Shown: piece after piece, positions 35,317 to 45,249 of the stretch
How the letters are laid out: each line of letters begins with the position of its first letter
Position numbering within the stretch: position 1 is the stretch's first letter
NCBI RefSeq assembly: GCF_030315745.1
Contig: NZ_JASXSH010000001.1
Span: 1 to 64,000, forward strand
Direction: 5' to 3'
Source of the DNA: Gordonia heveisoli
Lineage (GTDB): Bacteria > Actinomycetota > Actinomycetes > Mycobacteriales > Mycobacteriaceae
Length of the DNA: 64,000 nucleotides
Translations under genes and position numbers: made by a program
The notes under the pieces: model-generated
The model's database searches: none
What the model saw: the letters and a program-made list of their open reading frames with translations, nothing else
Told to the model about the DNA's origin: nothing

Positions 35317-36078
35317 GTGACCCGCACGCCGATGGCCGCGCTGGCGACGCTCCGACGCGCGGCAGGCCTCCTGGACGACTTCCGTTTCGAGCAGACCGAT
35401 CCCGCCCGCTTCTACGGTGCGCTCGCCGCGGACACCACCGCGATGATCACCGCGTTCACCGAACAGGTCGACGCCACCGGGATCGCGAATCGGGTCATCC
35501 TCGACGTCGGAGGAGGCCCAGGCTATTTCGCGGACTCGTTCCGGGCGGCGGGCGCGCACTACATCTCCGTCGAACCCGACCCCGCCGAGATGCATGCCGG
35601 CGGGCTCGATCATCGCGGATCGGTACGCGGGTCCGGACAGGCACTGCCGTTCGCGGACGGCTCGATGGATGTGTGTCTGTCGTCGAACGTCGTCGAACAC
35701 ACCCGCCGCCCGTGGGAGATGTGCGAAGAGATGCTGCGGGTCACGCGGCCGGGTGGGCTGGTCATCGTGAGTTACACGCTGTGGTGGGGTCCGTTCGGTG
35801 GCCACGAGATGGGTCTGACCCACTACGTCGGCGGGCACCGCGCGGCCCGCTGGTACACCCGCCGCCACGGGCATCCGCCGAAGAATCTGTTCGGCACCTC
35901 CCTGTTCGCGGTCACCGCCGCGGCAGGACTGCGCTGGGCGTCCACACTCGACGGCCGCGCCGACGTCGTCGCCGCCTTCCCCCGCTACCTACCGCACTGG
36001 ATGTGGTGGGTCATGCGGGTACCCGGCCTTCGCGAGGTCCTCGGCACCAATCTCGTTCTGGTGCTGCGCAAGTCGTGA
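35317..36078 (+). CDS. Class I SAM methyltransferase, Rv0224c-like
   Basis: A 253-residue methyltransferase with the glycine-rich SAM loop LDVGGGPGYF, the acidic SVEPD at strand 2, SSNVVEHTRRP after strand 4 and a Trp-rich C-terminus (PHWMWWVMRV). Its length and place next to a GT4 gene match M. tuberculosis Rv0224c. The substrate is unknown; methylation of a sugar or lipid in the envelope glycan made by the adjacent enzymes is a reasonable guess. GTG 35317 is supported by the -10 spacing; ATG 35332 is the alternative. Confidence 0.82.
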   Translation: MTRTPMAALATLRRAAGLLDDFRFEQTDPARFYGALAADTTAMITAFTEQVDATGIANRVILDVGGGPGYFADSFRAAGAHYISVEPDPAEMHAGGLDHRGSVRGSGQALPFADGSMDVCLSSNVVEHTRRPWEMCEEMLRVTRPGGLVIVSYTLWWGPFGGHEMGLTHYVGGHRAARWYTRRHGHPPKNLFGTSLFAVTAAAGLRWASTLDGRADVVAAFPRYLPHWMWWVMRVPGLREVLGTNLVLVLRKS

Positions 36079-36111
36079 CCGAGTCCGGGGAACCCTTCGA
36101 GCCGCGAAGCG

Positions 36112-36849
36112 TCAGCGCGAGACGTCGGCACGGCACTCCAGCGGGCCCGGGCCCGACGTCGAGGAGTTGAGCAGTTCACCGTCACGCAGGATCGTGCAGG
36201 TCACCCGACCGCGCACGACGATCGCGGTCAGGCTGGCGGTATCCCCACCGACCTGCGTGGTGATCGACCAGGGCGCACCGGCGGTGGCGACGATGACCGG
36301 CCGGCCGCCGCTGCGATAGTTCATGCCGATGACGTCGCCGTTGCCGGTCAGTTGGTAGACCACCAGGTCCGGAGGCGTCGTGCGGGTGGGCGACGTGGTC
36401 GTCGTCGTGGTGGTGGTCGTGGTCGGGGTGGATGGCTCCGACGCCGAACTCGACGGCCCCGTGGTGGTCGGCGACCCGGCGGTCTGCGTGCTGTTGTCCT
36501 CGTTGCCGCTGAAGATGACGTACGCGACGACACCGACGATCACGAGCGCGGCGATCACCGCCAGGACCAAACCGACGGTCCGTCCGCGGGACGACGAGCC
36601 GCCGGGTGGGCGCCCACCGTCGTAGTAGCCGCCGGCGTTCTCGGCATCCTGGTCGTAATACGGTGCGGCCAGGTCGTCGGCGCGCGGCTGCGGGGTCCGC
36701 GGATCGAGCGCACCGTACTCGTCGGTGGGGCCGGTGTGGGTGTCGCCGTATTCGCCGGGGAAGGCTTCCGAACCGGGCCCGAACTGTCGGGTCGACGGCT
36801 GCTGGGGCCGCTGCGGCTGCTCGCGCGGGTCCTCGGGTGGTCGGGTCAT
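36112..36849 (-). CDS. MmpS-like membrane-anchored protein
   Basis: A 245-residue protein: Pro/Gln-rich cytoplasmic N-terminus (about 1-85), one TM helix (about 91-114), a low-complexity Thr/Ser/Pro linker containing ten consecutive Thr codons, and a C-terminal beta-sandwich of about 85 residues with the MmpS pattern (YQLTGNG...IGMNY...PWSITT). MmpS proteins assist MmpL transporters, but no mmpL gene is adjacent; the nearest is 10 kb away. It is read in the same direction as the ABC exporter genes upstream. Confidence 0.75.
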   Translation of the reverse strand: MTRPPEDPREQPQRPQQPSTRQFGPGSEAFPGEYGDTHTGPTDEYGALDPRTPQPRADDLAAPYYDQDAENAGGYYDGGRPPGGSSSRGRTVGLVLAVIAALVIVGVVAYVIFSGNEDNSTQTAGSPTTTGPSSSASEPSTPTTTTTTTTTTSPTRTTPPDLVVYQLTGNGDVIGMNYRSGGRPVIVATAGAPWSITTQVGGDTASLTAIVVRGRVTCTILRDGELLNSSTSGPGPLECRADVSR

Positions 36850-36946
36850 GGAAGTCGATTGTGCCACTGCCGGGGTCCCCGACCCGTCGATGCGTCGAAC
36901 GACGCATCGTGGGACCACCCGACGGCGGCCCCACGATGCATCCCAC

Positions 36947-39526
36947 TCATGCCTCGGCGATGGCCTCCAGCGGGCCGGTCCGCGCCGCGCGCACCGCGGG
37001 CCACAGCGCGGCCAACACCCCGACGACACCCGACGCGACCAGCGTGATGACGATCAGACCCCACGGCAGCACCGCGTTCCCGAGACCCCAGGCGCCGAGC
37101 GTCTGCACCAGCGCCCACCCGATCACGGTGCCGAGCACCACACCCATCACCGCGCCGAAGATCGAGATCAGCACCGACTCCAGATAGATGCTGCGACGAA
37201 CCTGAGCTCGCACCATGCCGATCGCGCGCAACATGCCGATCTCACGCTTACGTTCCACCACCGACAGCGCAAGGGTGTTGATGATGCCGAGAACCGCGAC
37301 CAGCAATGCCAACCCGAGCATCGCGTACAGCGTCGCGAGCATCTGGTCGATCTGCGTGGAGATGCTGCTCTTGAACTCGTCGCGGTTCTGTACCTGTGCG
37401 GTCAGATACGAATCCGTCGCCGTCTCCAGATCGGTCCGCAACTGATCGAGATTCGTTCCGGGCGCCGCCTTGAGGAAGATCCCGAAGTTCTGCCGGGCCT
37501 GCGGGGACACCAGGCGGTCGTAGATCTGCGGGCCGACCAGCCAGGGCTGCAACGCCTCGTTGTCGGCGTAGACGCCCGACACCGTCACCGGCACCCGCTC
37601 ACCGTCGGGACCCGCGAAGGTGACCACATCACCGCGCTTCCACCCCTGCTCGCGACTGGTGCGTTCGGTGACGAACATGCCGTCGGCGGGCAGAGTGTCG
37701 GAGGACCCGTCGACCATCCGGACGGTCGCGACCTCACGGGGCTGTCCGCCCAGCGCGGCGAAACCCAACAGGGACTTCTCGGTGCCGTCGTCGGCGAGGA
37801 TGCGGGCGGGTACCGTCCCGAAGGACACCGACACCCCCACGCCCGGAACCGCGGCGGCCGCGGTGGCCACCGACTCCGGCAGCGGACTCTGGTTGGTGCC
37901 CATGATGATGTAGTCCGCGGTGACCCCGTTGTCCACGGCGTCGTCGATGGTGCCCTTGAACGACGATCCCAGGGTGCCGATCACCGCGACCAGCATCAGG
38001 CCCAGGGTGAGCGCGAAGGCGGTCGCCGCCGAACGTCGGGGATTGCGCACCGCATTCGTGCGGGCCAGCCGTCCGATCGCGCCGAACGGCGCGCCCAGTA
38101 CCCGTCCCAGCACTCCGACGAAGGGCTGTGCCAGTGCCGGGCCGGCCAGCACCGCGGCCACGATGACCGCCGCCGCACCGGCGCCGACGGTCAGTGCCGG
38201 ACCGGCGCCCTCCCCCGTCGCGCCGATGACGAGTGCGGCCACTCCGGCGACCCCGAAGATGGTGCCGACGATCGTCCGGGTACGCAGCGACGCAGAGCCT
38301 TCGGTCATGCTGGCCCGCATCGCCTCCACCGGCGGCACCTTCGCGGCCCGCGCCGCGGGCACCCAGGCGCTCACCATGGTGACACCGACACCGACGACCA
38401 GCGATGCGATGATCGCGGGAGCCCCGATGTTCAGGCTGCTACTGGGCAGCCCGGACGACGAGCTGGTGAATGCCCGCAACAGCGCCGCCAATCCGATACC
38501 GACCGCGAGTCCCACACCGCCGCCGATGATTCCGACCACGAAGGCCTCGAAGAGTACCGACCGGGACACCTGCCCTTCGCTCGCACCGACCGCCCGCAGC
38601 AACGCGAACTCACGGTTGCGCTGGGCGACGATCATCGAGAAGGTGTTGTAGATGATGAAGGTGCCGACGATGAGACCGATGGCGGCGAAGGCCAGCAGGA
38701 TGTACTGGAAGATGCTCAGGAACTCGTTGACCTGATCCTTCTGATCCTGACGCACCTCGTCGCCGGTCCGGACCTGGAACCGATTGTCGGGGTCAGGGCC
38801 GAGCGCGGCTTGCACCCGCTGCTTGAGCTCCTGGGGACTGACGCCCGGCACCGCCGACATATCCACCACCGCAACGTGTTTTCCGTCGGAGAACACCATG
38901 TTGGCGGTCGCCTGGTCGAACTGCACGTTGACGTAGCCGCCGGTCGACGACGGCAGATCGATGAGTCCGACCACCTTCACCGTGTGCGGCGGGGCGTTTC
39001 CGGCGGTGGATACCACCTGGGTGGTGTCCCCGACCTTCAGTCCCGCCTCGTCCGCGGCACTGGCGTTGAGGGCGATCTCGCCGGGGTTGACCGGACCGCG
39101 GCCACCGGCAATGATCTTCGACCCGTTGGGGTTCCGGCCGTCCTCGTAGGGAATGTAGGCGGTGCCCATACTCGGGGCACCACCGGTCTGCAGCGCCTTC
39201 CCGTCGGAATCGGCGATCACCACCGACCCGGTCTGGTTGGTCACCAGCCGGTCGATACCGAGTTCACCAGCGCGCGAACGCAACTGGTCGACCACCGCGA
39301 GCGGCACCCCGGCTGCCTCCTTGTCGGCGGCGGTCACCTCGACGGCCACCCCAGGCGCCGCACTGTCGAAGATGTCGTTGAAGGCCTTGGAGATCGTCGA
39401 GGTGAAGACGATCGACCCGGCGACGAAGGAGGTACCCAGCACAATGGAGAAGACGGTCAAGAACAGACGGAGCTTGTGCGCCCGCAGGTTTCGCAGCGAA
39501 ACCCGGCGCATCACCGAGGAGGCCAC
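36947..39526 (-). CDS. ABC transporter permease, duplicated FtsX/MacB type
   Basis: An 859-residue permease with the eight-TM double-FtsX layout: TM1 near 18-40, an extracellular MacB-like domain, three TMs (about 270-420), a second TM and extracellular domain, and three C-terminal TMs. It works with the ATPase encoded just upstream, probably exporting or extracting lipids or peptides at the envelope. GTG 39526 is chosen for the GAGGAG ribosome-binding site inside the end of the ATPase gene; ATG 39511 is possible. Three bases separate the two genes, indicating coupling. Confidence 0.87.
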   Translation of the reverse strand: MASSVMRRVSLRNLRAHKLRLFLTVFSIVLGTSFVAGSIVFTSTISKAFNDIFDSAAPGVAVEVTAADKEAAGVPLAVVDQLRSRAGELGIDRLVTNQTGSVVIADSDGKALQTGGAPSMGTAYIPYEDGRNPNGSKIIAGGRGPVNPGEIALNASAADEAGLKVGDTTQVVSTAGNAPPHTVKVVGLIDLPSSTGGYVNVQFDQATANMVFSDGKHVAVVDMSAVPGVSPQELKQRVQAALGPDPDNRFQVRTGDEVRQDQKDQVNEFLSIFQYILLAFAAIGLIVGTFIIYNTFSMIVAQRNREFALLRAVGASEGQVSRSVLFEAFVVGIIGGGVGLAVGIGLAALLRAFTSSSSGLPSSSLNIGAPAIIASLVVGVGVTMVSAWVPAARAAKVPPVEAMRASMTEGSASLRTRTIVGTIFGVAGVAALVIGATGEGAGPALTVGAGAAAVIVAAVLAGPALAQPFVGVLGRVLGAPFGAIGRLARTNAVRNPRRSAATAFALTLGLMLVAVIGTLGSSFKGTIDDAVDNGVTADYIIMGTNQSPLPESVATAAAAVPGVGVSVSFGTVPARILADDGTEKSLLGFAALGGQPREVATVRMVDGSSDTLPADGMFVTERTSREQGWKRGDVVTFAGPDGERVPVTVSGVYADNEALQPWLVGPQIYDRLVSPQARQNFGIFLKAAPGTNLDQLRTDLETATDSYLTAQVQNRDEFKSSISTQIDQMLATLYAMLGLALLVAVLGIINTLALSVVERKREIGMLRAIGMVRAQVRRSIYLESVLISIFGAVMGVVLGTVIGWALVQTLGAWGLGNAVLPWGLIVITLVASGVVGVLAALWPAVRAARTGPLEAIAEA

Positions 39527-39529
39527 GAC

Positions 39530-40321
39530 TCAGTTCTCCTCGACTCGTGCGGCGGCCGGGTCGTCGAGATGCTTCATGACCTCGAAGATGTCATCGGCCG
39601 AGGCGCCGACGAGTTCGCGCACGATCTGACCGTCGGCCAGGAACACGACCCGGTCCGCGTAGGACGCAGCCCGCGGGTCGTGGGTCACGATGACGACCGT
39701 CTGACCGAATTCGTCGGTCGCCGCGCGCAGGATGGCCAGCACCTCACCCGACGATCGGGAATCCAGGTTGCCGGTCGGTTCATCGCCGAAGATGATGGCG
39801 GGCTTACCGATCAGCGCTCGCGCACATGCGACACGCTGCTGCTGACCGCCGGACAACTCGCTGGGCAGATGGTCCAGCCGGTCGCCGAGGCCGAGTCGGC
39901 CGACGACGGTGTCGAACCAGTCGGTGTCGACGCTGCGGCCGGCGATGTCGAGCGGCAGCGTGATGTTCTCCGCGGCGGTGAGGGTGGGCACCAGATTGAA
40001 GGACTGGAACACGAAGCCGATGCGATCGCGCCGCAGCATCGTCATCGCCTTGTCCGACAGCGAGGTCAGCTCGGTGTTGCCGATGTGCACCCGGCCGCTG
40101 GTGGCCAGGTCGAGGCCGGCCAGGCAGTGCATCAGAGTCGACTTGCCGGAACCGGACGGGCCCATGATGGCGGTGAAATCGCCGGTCTGGAAGGAGATGG
40201 ATACGCCACGTAGAGCGTCCACCGCCGTATCGCCGGAACCGTAACGCTTGACGAGATCGGCCGCTCCGGCCGCGATCGAAGGTGAGGTTGCATGGCCGGT
40301 GGCCGTGTCACTGGCAGTCAT
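39530..40321 (-). CDS. ABC transporter ATP-binding protein (LolD/MacB type)
   Basis: A 263-residue ATPase with all motifs: Walker A GPSGSGKST, Q-loop FVFQSFNLVP, signature LSGGQQQRV, Walker B IIFGDEPT, H-loop VTHD. It belongs to the LolCDE/MacB/FtsE-like exporter class and drives the FtsX-type permease encoded immediately downstream. The start at ATG 40321 fits the family; an upstream GTG (40330) would add three residues. Confidence 0.92.
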   Translation of the reverse strand: MTASDTATGHATSPSIAAGAADLVKRYGSGDTAVDALRGVSISFQTGDFTAIMGPSGSGKSTLMHCLAGLDLATSGRVHIGNTELTSLSDKAMTMLRRDRIGFVFQSFNLVPTLTAAENITLPLDIAGRSVDTDWFDTVVGRLGLGDRLDHLPSELSGGQQQRVACARALIGKPAIIFGDEPTGNLDSRSSGEVLAILRAATDEFGQTVVIVTHDPRAASYADRVVFLADGQIVRELVGASADDIFEVMKHLDDPAAARVEEN

Positions 40322-40434
40322 GGCTACCACGGTGCCCTATCACGGGCCGGTTGGCTATCCGGTAAATCCCCGAGATCACCCCGATCCCGATCCTGAACCG
40401 ACGGCTACCCCCGAAATCCGTTGAGCGGGTTCGG

Positions 40435-41466
40435 TCAGCGCTGACGCGGGAAGCGGATCTCCAATGCATGCAGCTTCGTCGGCCCGCCGTGACTGTTGTC
40501 GGTGATCATGACCAGGGTCCGCGCCCGATAGGCCTCGAACGGATTGCTCGGCGCCCACGGCCCCCAGGCCAGCCCGGAGATGTCACCGGCGGCCAGACGC
40601 GGGATCGGTGCGGTGGAGAAGATCTGCCGCTTGGGCATCGCCCGCACGTCCTTCTCGACCCGCTGCTTGCCGCTGATCTGCTGCGCACCGCGGGTCGTCG
40701 TCCAGTAGATGCGGGTGATGCGACCGGCACCCCGCTCGAGGACGAGGAAGTCGGTGGTGTTGATGGCCAGCACGTCGGCGGCCCGCTTGTCCCCGTCGGT
40801 GCGATAGACGAACTCGCTGGTGCCGCGCGGACCGAAGCTCAGCAGTCGCGCACTGGTGCGCGGGTCCTGGCGCAGGCCACCGGCGGTGAGCACACTGATC
40901 CGCCCGGTCGGGCCGACCGCGACGCCGGCTAGGCTGCGCTGCGGATCGAGCCCGCTGTTCCGTCCGGGGAGGTACGCGCGCGGCAATGGCCGCTCGCCGA
41001 TCATCGCGCCGGCCCCGCTGATCTCCCGGACGAACGGCCGGTCACCGCCGCTGACCACCACATACCCGCGGGAAGTCTTACGGATCCCTTCGAAACGGGC
41101 CGATCCGGGCGGCGTCATCATGAAACCGGGACCGAGGATCGGGTTGGCGCCGACCAGCTTCGGCAAACCGTTGAGCAGGGACTGCGCGAACGGGATCGAG
41201 GCGGTGAAGAACCGACCTGGACCGGCGAGCCCCAGATCGCCGGAGATCGCCACATAACGACCGCCGCCGATCGCGTCGAGGCCCGTGAACCCACCGAACC
41301 GGAACGGTGCCGGCGTCACCGCAGGCACGTCGATCGAGTTCAGATAGTAGGTTGCGATCCCCGCCCCGCGGGGTGCCGCGGGTGCGGCCTCGGCACGGAC
41401 CGACTGACCGAGCAGACCGACGGCGCACAGCAGAACGACCGTTGCCCCCCACAAGCGAAGTCTCAT
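40435..41466 (-). CDS. Secreted esterase-like/phytase-like protein
   Basis: A 343-residue exported protein: signal peptide (LWGATVVLLCAVGLLGQ, cleavage near AEA-AP) and a beta-propeller-like mature region resembling the esterase-like activity of phytase family (GGFTGLDAIGGGRYVAISGD, FEGIRKT, LVLERG, DISGLAWGP). Family members act on phytate or phosphoesters only in some cases, so activity is uncertain. ATG 41466 is chosen over a TTG at 41475 because a minus-strand TATCGT -10 box ends 8 nt before it. Confidence 0.75.
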   Translation of the reverse strand: MRLRLWGATVVLLCAVGLLGQSVRAEAAPAAPRGAGIATYYLNSIDVPAVTPAPFRFGGFTGLDAIGGGRYVAISGDLGLAGPGRFFTASIPFAQSLLNGLPKLVGANPILGPGFMMTPPGSARFEGIRKTSRGYVVVSGGDRPFVREISGAGAMIGERPLPRAYLPGRNSGLDPQRSLAGVAVGPTGRISVLTAGGLRQDPRTSARLLSFGPRGTSEFVYRTDGDKRAADVLAINTTDFLVLERGAGRITRIYWTTTRGAQQISGKQRVEKDVRAMPKRQIFSTAPIPRLAAGDISGLAWGPWAPSNPFEAYRARTLVMITDNSHGGPTKLHALEIRFPRQR

Positions 41467-41474
41467 GGAGGGCA

Positions 41475-41480
41475 ACGATA
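41475..41480 (-). promoter_or_regulatory. Candidate -10 box before phytase-like gene
   Basis: TATCGT on the minus strand, 8 nt before ATG 41466. A short hairpin (41480-41497) after the pckG stop touches this site, so termination and re-initiation may occur in the same 36 bases. Confidence 0.4.
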
Positions 41481-41501
41481 CCGCAGCAGACTGCGGTCGG
41501 G

Positions 41502-43328
41502 TCAGCTCAGGCGATGCTTGAGGCCGTCGAGTTCATCCTGCAGCGGCGTCGGCAGCTTCTCGCCGACGAACTCGAAGAGTTCCTCGATCAGCGGGATCTC
41601 CTTGCGCCATTCGTCGGCGTCGAAGGCAAGCGCCTCGGTGACGTCGGCGGCGGCCACATCCAGCCCGGTGACGTCGATCTCCTCCGGCTTCGCGACAATG
41701 CCGATCGGCGTCTGCACACCCTCGTTCTCGCCCTCGATCCGGCTGACGATCCACTTGAGCACGCGGCTGTTCTCGCCGAATCCGGGCCACAGGAAGCGGC
41801 CGTCGTCGCCACGACGGAACCAGTTGACGTAGAAGATCTTCGGCAGCTTCGACGCGTCGGCGTTCTTACCCAGGTCGATCCAGTGCTGGAAGTAGTCACC
41901 CACGTGGTAGCCGAGGAACGGCAGCATCGCCATCGGATCGCGGCGGACGGTGCCGACCTGACCCTCGGCGGCGGCGGTCTGCTCGGAGCCGACGGTGGCA
42001 CCCATGAAGACGCCGGTCTGCCAGTCGCGGGCCTCGGTCACCAGCGGGACGGTGGTCTTGCGGCGACCACCGAAGAGGATCGCCGAGATCGGCACACCCT
42101 GCGGGTCGTCCCACTCGTCGGCGAGCGACGGGCACTGCGAGATCGGGGTGCAGTAACGCGAATTCGGGTGCGCCGCCTTGTGATCGGACTCCGGCGTCCA
42201 GTCGTTGCCCAGCCAGTCGGTCAGGTGAGCAGGCTTCTCGCCGTCGATGTCCTCCCACCAGATGTCACCGTCGTCGGTGAGCGCCACGTTGGTGTAGAGG
42301 GTGTTGCCTGCCTCGATGGTGCGCATCGCGTTCGGATTCGAGGAGTAGCTGGTGCCAGGGGCGACACCGAAGAACCCGAACTCCGGGTTGATGGCGTACA
42401 GGCGACCGTCCTCGCCGAAGCGCATCCAGGCGATGTCGTCGCCGACGGTCTCGGCCTTCCAGCCGGGGATGGTCGGCTGCAGCATCGCCAGATTCGTCTT
42501 ACCGCAGGCGCTCGGGAAGGCCGCGGCCACGTAGTAGACCTTCTGGTCCGGGCTGGTGAGCTTCAGGATGAGCATGTGCTCGGCCATCCAGCCCTCGTCG
42601 CGCGCGATGACCGACGCGATCCGCAGCGCGTAACACTTCTTGCCGAGCAGCGCGTTGCCGCCGTATCCCGAACCGAAGGACCAGATCTCGCGAGTCTCCG
42701 GGAAGTGGGTGATGTACTTCTCCGAGTTGCACGGCCACGGCACGTCGGCCTGTCCGGGCTCCAGCGGAGCGCCGACCGAATGCAGAGCCTTGACGAAGAA
42801 GCCGTCCTCGCCCAGCAGGTCGAGCACCTTCGGGCCGACGCGGGTCATGACCTTCATGGAGAGCACGACGTACTCGGAGTCGGTGATCTCCACACCCAGC
42901 TTCGGGTCCTCGGATTCCAGCGGACCCATGCAGAACGGGATGACGAACATGGTGCGGCCGCGCATCGAACCGCGGTACAGCTCGGTCATGGTGCCGCGCA
43001 TCTCGGCGGGATCGACCCAGTTGTTCGTCGGGCCGGCGTCTTCCTTGTTCTCCGAGCAGATGAAGGTACGCGATTCCACCCGGGCGACATCGGCGGGATC
43101 GGAGCTGGCCAGGAAGGAGTTGGGTTTCTTCTCCTCGTTGAGCTTGACCAGGGTGCCTGCCTTCACCAGATCCTCGGTGAGGCGGTTCCACTCGTCGTCA
43201 CTGCCATCGGACCAGACCACCCGATCGGGCTGGGTCAGCTCGGCGACCTCGGCCACCCAAGCCAACAAACCCGCATGCTTGGTCGGCGCACTACTCGGAT
43301 CCAATCCGGGGATCGTGGCTGCGGTCAT
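41502..43328 (-). CDS. pckG: Phosphoenolpyruvate carboxykinase (GTP)
   Basis: A 608-residue complete GTP-type PEPCK, converting oxaloacetate + GTP to PEP + CO2 + GDP, the entry to gluconeogenesis when fatty acids or cholesterol are the carbon source. Motifs: nucleotide P-loop [12 protein letters not shown] (with the mobile-loop Cys), metal site [10 protein letters not shown], the [16 protein letters not shown] substrate region and [12 protein letters not shown]. The start is at ATG 43328 with AGGAGG upstream. In M. tuberculosis the gene (Rv0211) lies next to the same GTPase-like pair and trmB. The 201-base gap upstream holds no other gene. Confidence 0.95.
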   Translation of the reverse strand: MTAATIPGLDPSSAPTKHAGLLAWVAEVAELTQPDRVVWSDGSDDEWNRLTEDLVKAGTLVKLNEEKKPNSFLASSDPADVARVESRTFICSENKEDAGPTNNWVDPAEMRGTMTELYRGSMRGRTMFVIPFCMGPLESEDPKLGVEITDSEYVVLSMKVMTRVGPKVLDLLGEDGFFVKALHSVGAPLEPGQADVPWPCNSEKYITHFPETREIWSFGSGYGGNALLGKKCYALRIASVIARDEGWMAEHMLILKLTSPDQKVYYVAAAFPSACGKTNLAMLQPTIPGWKAETVGDDIAWMRFGEDGRLYAINPEFGFFGVAPGTSYSSNPNAMRTIEAGNTLYTNVALTDDGDIWWEDIDGEKPAHLTDWLGNDWTPESDHKAAHPNSRYCTPISQCPSLADEWDDPQGVPISAILFGGRRKTTVPLVTEARDWQTGVFMGATVGSEQTAAAEGQVGTVRRDPMAMLPFLGYHVGDYFQHWIDLGKNADASKLPKIFYVNWFRRGDDGRFLWPGFGENSRVLKWIVSRIEGENEGVQTPIGIVAKPEEIDVTGLDVAAADVTEALAFDADEWRKEIPLIEELFEFVGEKLPTPLQDELDGLKHRLS

Positions 43329-43529
43329 TCTGGGAGCCTCCTGGGAGCGGGCGACCGCTCGACTTGGTCGCCGATGATGTCGTCGTAGTTGTCAGGATAC
43401 GTCCACCGAACGTGCGCTAGGTCGCGGGGTGTGCAGATGCGGCCCATGCCACATCCGGCGGATTCGGTCCCTTCCGGCCTGCGGCTTCATACCTGGCCAC
43501 GGGTGGTCCGCCGACCGGATAGCACAAGC

Positions 43530-43865
43530 TCAGCGCAGTCGACCAGAGTCGAACGGCACCCATACCCCACTCTCCGGGTCGAGGATCGCCGACCGGACGC
43601 TCCCATCGGCTCCGATCTCGGTGATCTTGTCCACCTGACCGTCGCGGTCACTGTCGGTGTACACCGTGACGCCATCCGGGCCGTTACGTGTCAGCGAATC
43701 GTTGATGCCGTCGTTGTCGGTGTCCACCTCCGCCGGCCCGAGATCCCACACCCGACCGTCGTCGTGCATCCACAGGTGATCGTCGAGACCGTCGTCGGCC
43801 TCGGCCGCAGGCACGATCTCGGGGTCGGGATCGGGATCGAAGGGCTCGCCGAAGATCGGGTCCAT
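43530..43865 (-). CDS. Small acidic protein with two DxDxDG-type loops
   Basis: A 111-residue acidic protein, no signal peptide or TM helix. Two Asp-rich loops, DTDNDG (about 48-53) and DSDRDG (about 71-76), look like thrombospondin type 3/EF-hand-type calcium-binding loops in a repeated T-N-G-x-D-G-x-x-V-Y-T-D-S pattern. It may belong to the DUF6802 group of actinobacterial proteins, which I recall only loosely. ATG 43865 is preferred to 43871 because GAGGAG lies 6 nt from it; its start follows the stop of the GTPase-like gene (TGACCATG), so translation is coupled. Confidence 0.6.
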   Translation of the reverse strand: MDPIFGEPFDPDPDPEIVPAAEADDGLDDHLWMHDDGRVWDLGPAEVDTDNDGINDSLTRNGPDGVTVYTDSDRDGQVDKITEIGADGSVRSAILDPESGVWVPFDSGRLR

Positions 43866-43867
43866 GG

Positions 43868-45247
43868 TCATCTCCTCTGCTCCGGACTCTGCGATGTGCC
43901 TGCCCGTGACAGCTGCCGGTGCAGGTCACGGGCCTGGTCCAGACGTAATCGTCGGTCGGCGGCGGCGTTGCGTATGCGGCGCATCTCACCATCGAGGTCG
44001 GCGACGGCAGCCGCGGTCAGACGGATGTTGCGGTCGTAGCTACGCGTGATCTGACCGCATAGGCCGGTCTCGGCGGCCCCGACCCGCAGTCCGACCTCCC
44101 GATCGGCCCGGATCCGGGCGTCGGCGAGGGCGTCGCGCAGCCAAGCCCGCACCTCGGTCCGGGTACTGCTGCTGCGCCGGGTCCGGATGACCGCGACGGC
44201 CACCGCCACGCCGAGCACCAGGGTCAGCGGCATACTGATCCATTGCAGCGTGTGCACGGACGCCATTGGCGCCACGATCAGTCTGCCCACCCCGAGCCCG
44301 GTCGACGCCCCGATCACCACCATCAGGGCATCCTCCGCCCCGCGCCCGCGGCCGTCGCGGATCGGGCGCGGATCACCGATCTGCACGCCGGTATCCGATG
44401 CGGCCGAAGCGCCGGTGACACCGCCCAGACCGAGCAGCGCCGTGGCACCGACCTCGTCGATCCGGTCGGACAGGGTGCGCGACACCTCCGCCGACAGCAG
44501 CCCGAGTTCGTTCCGCAGCATCTGTTCGGGGTCGGCGATCGCCGGGGCCTCGGCCATCCGCGCCGCGATCGCCTGAAGTCCGTGCTGAACCTGGGTGACC
44601 GTCTCCGCACGCGCCCGTGTCAGCCCGGCACGCACCGCCGCCAGGCGGTCGGCCCGCCCCCGATCGCGGTTCTCCACCAGCGCGCGGCGTCGGCGCTGCA
44701 GATCGGCGATCATGGTGCCGTCGCGATCCGTGGACTCCTCGGCGAGGAGATCGTCGACGGATGACCGGGCGGCCGCACTCGCCGCCTCGGCCCGACGCTG
44801 TGCCAGGGGCGCGTCGAGTTCCTCGCGTAGCCAGGCGACCAGGTCGGGTATCCCCGATCCGGTCGGCTCCCCGGCGCGGGCGGCCAACGCCGACACCGCG
44901 AAGATCGGCAGCGCCCCAGAGGGGTCGAGGGCATCGCGATGTGCGCGGGCGATCCGCGGCCAGTCCCAGAAAGCGTCGATCTTGGCGCACACGACCCCGA
45001 CCGTGCCGTATGCCGCCCGCAGCGCAGCCAGTCTCCGGCGTTCCTCCTCACCTACCGCGGACATCGGATCGACGACGAACACCGCGACCCCGACACCATC
45101 TGCGACACCGACAGCGGCGGAGCGCGACTCATCCGGCCCGACGATCAGCTCCAGCCGATCGTCGAGTTCGGCACATGCGGCGACCAGTGTCCGGACCCCG
45201 ACACCTTCGGCGCCGACGATCAGTACCCGCGACCCCTCCGCGACCAT
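43868..45247 (-). CDS. GTPase-like protein with degenerate P-loop (Rv0210-like)
   Basis: A 459-residue protein. The N-terminal 150 residues have a small-GTPase-like order: P-loop position GAEGVGVRT (12-20, no Walker A lysine), a hydrophobic strand ending VVDP, G4-like CAKID, and VSALAA as G5. A long helical, Arg/Glu-rich region with coiled-coil character follows, then two adjacent TM helices (about 308-358) and another helical tail, a layout reminiscent of dynamin-like membrane proteins. Equivalent by position to M. tuberculosis Rv0210. It is the middle gene of a coupled three-gene unit. Nucleotide binding is doubtful without the lysine. Confidence 0.6.
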   Translation of the reverse strand: MVAEGSRVLIVGAEGVGVRTLVAACAELDDRLELIVGPDESRSAAVGVADGVGVAVFVVDPMSAVGEEERRRLAALRAAYGTVGVVCAKIDAFWDWPRIARAHRDALDPSGALPIFAVSALAARAGEPTGSGIPDLVAWLREELDAPLAQRRAEAASAAARSSVDDLLAEESTDRDGTMIADLQRRRRALVENRDRGRADRLAAVRAGLTRARAETVTQVQHGLQAIAARMAEAPAIADPEQMLRNELGLLSAEVSRTLSDRIDEVGATALLGLGGVTGASAASDTGVQIGDPRPIRDGRGRGAEDALMVVIGASTGLGVGRLIVAPMASVHTLQWISMPLTLVLGVAVAVAVIRTRRSSSTRTEVRAWLRDALADARIRADREVGLRVGAAETGLCGQITRSYDRNIRLTAAAVADLDGEMRRIRNAAADRRLRLDQARDLHRQLSRAGTSQSPEQRR

Positions 45248-45249
45248 CG

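Noticed and set aside
36380-36450. Run of Thr codons in the MmpS-like gene considered as a microsatellite or frameshift site
   Set aside because: The frame is maintained, and Thr/Ser-rich linkers are usual between the TM helix and C-terminal domain of such proteins.
36725-40213. Very long open frame on the plus strand opposite the ABC exporter genes
   Set aside because: It lies antisense to two genes with complete family motifs, and its translation is Arg/Gly/Asp-rich without domain structure; such frames are expected opposite GC-rich coding DNA.
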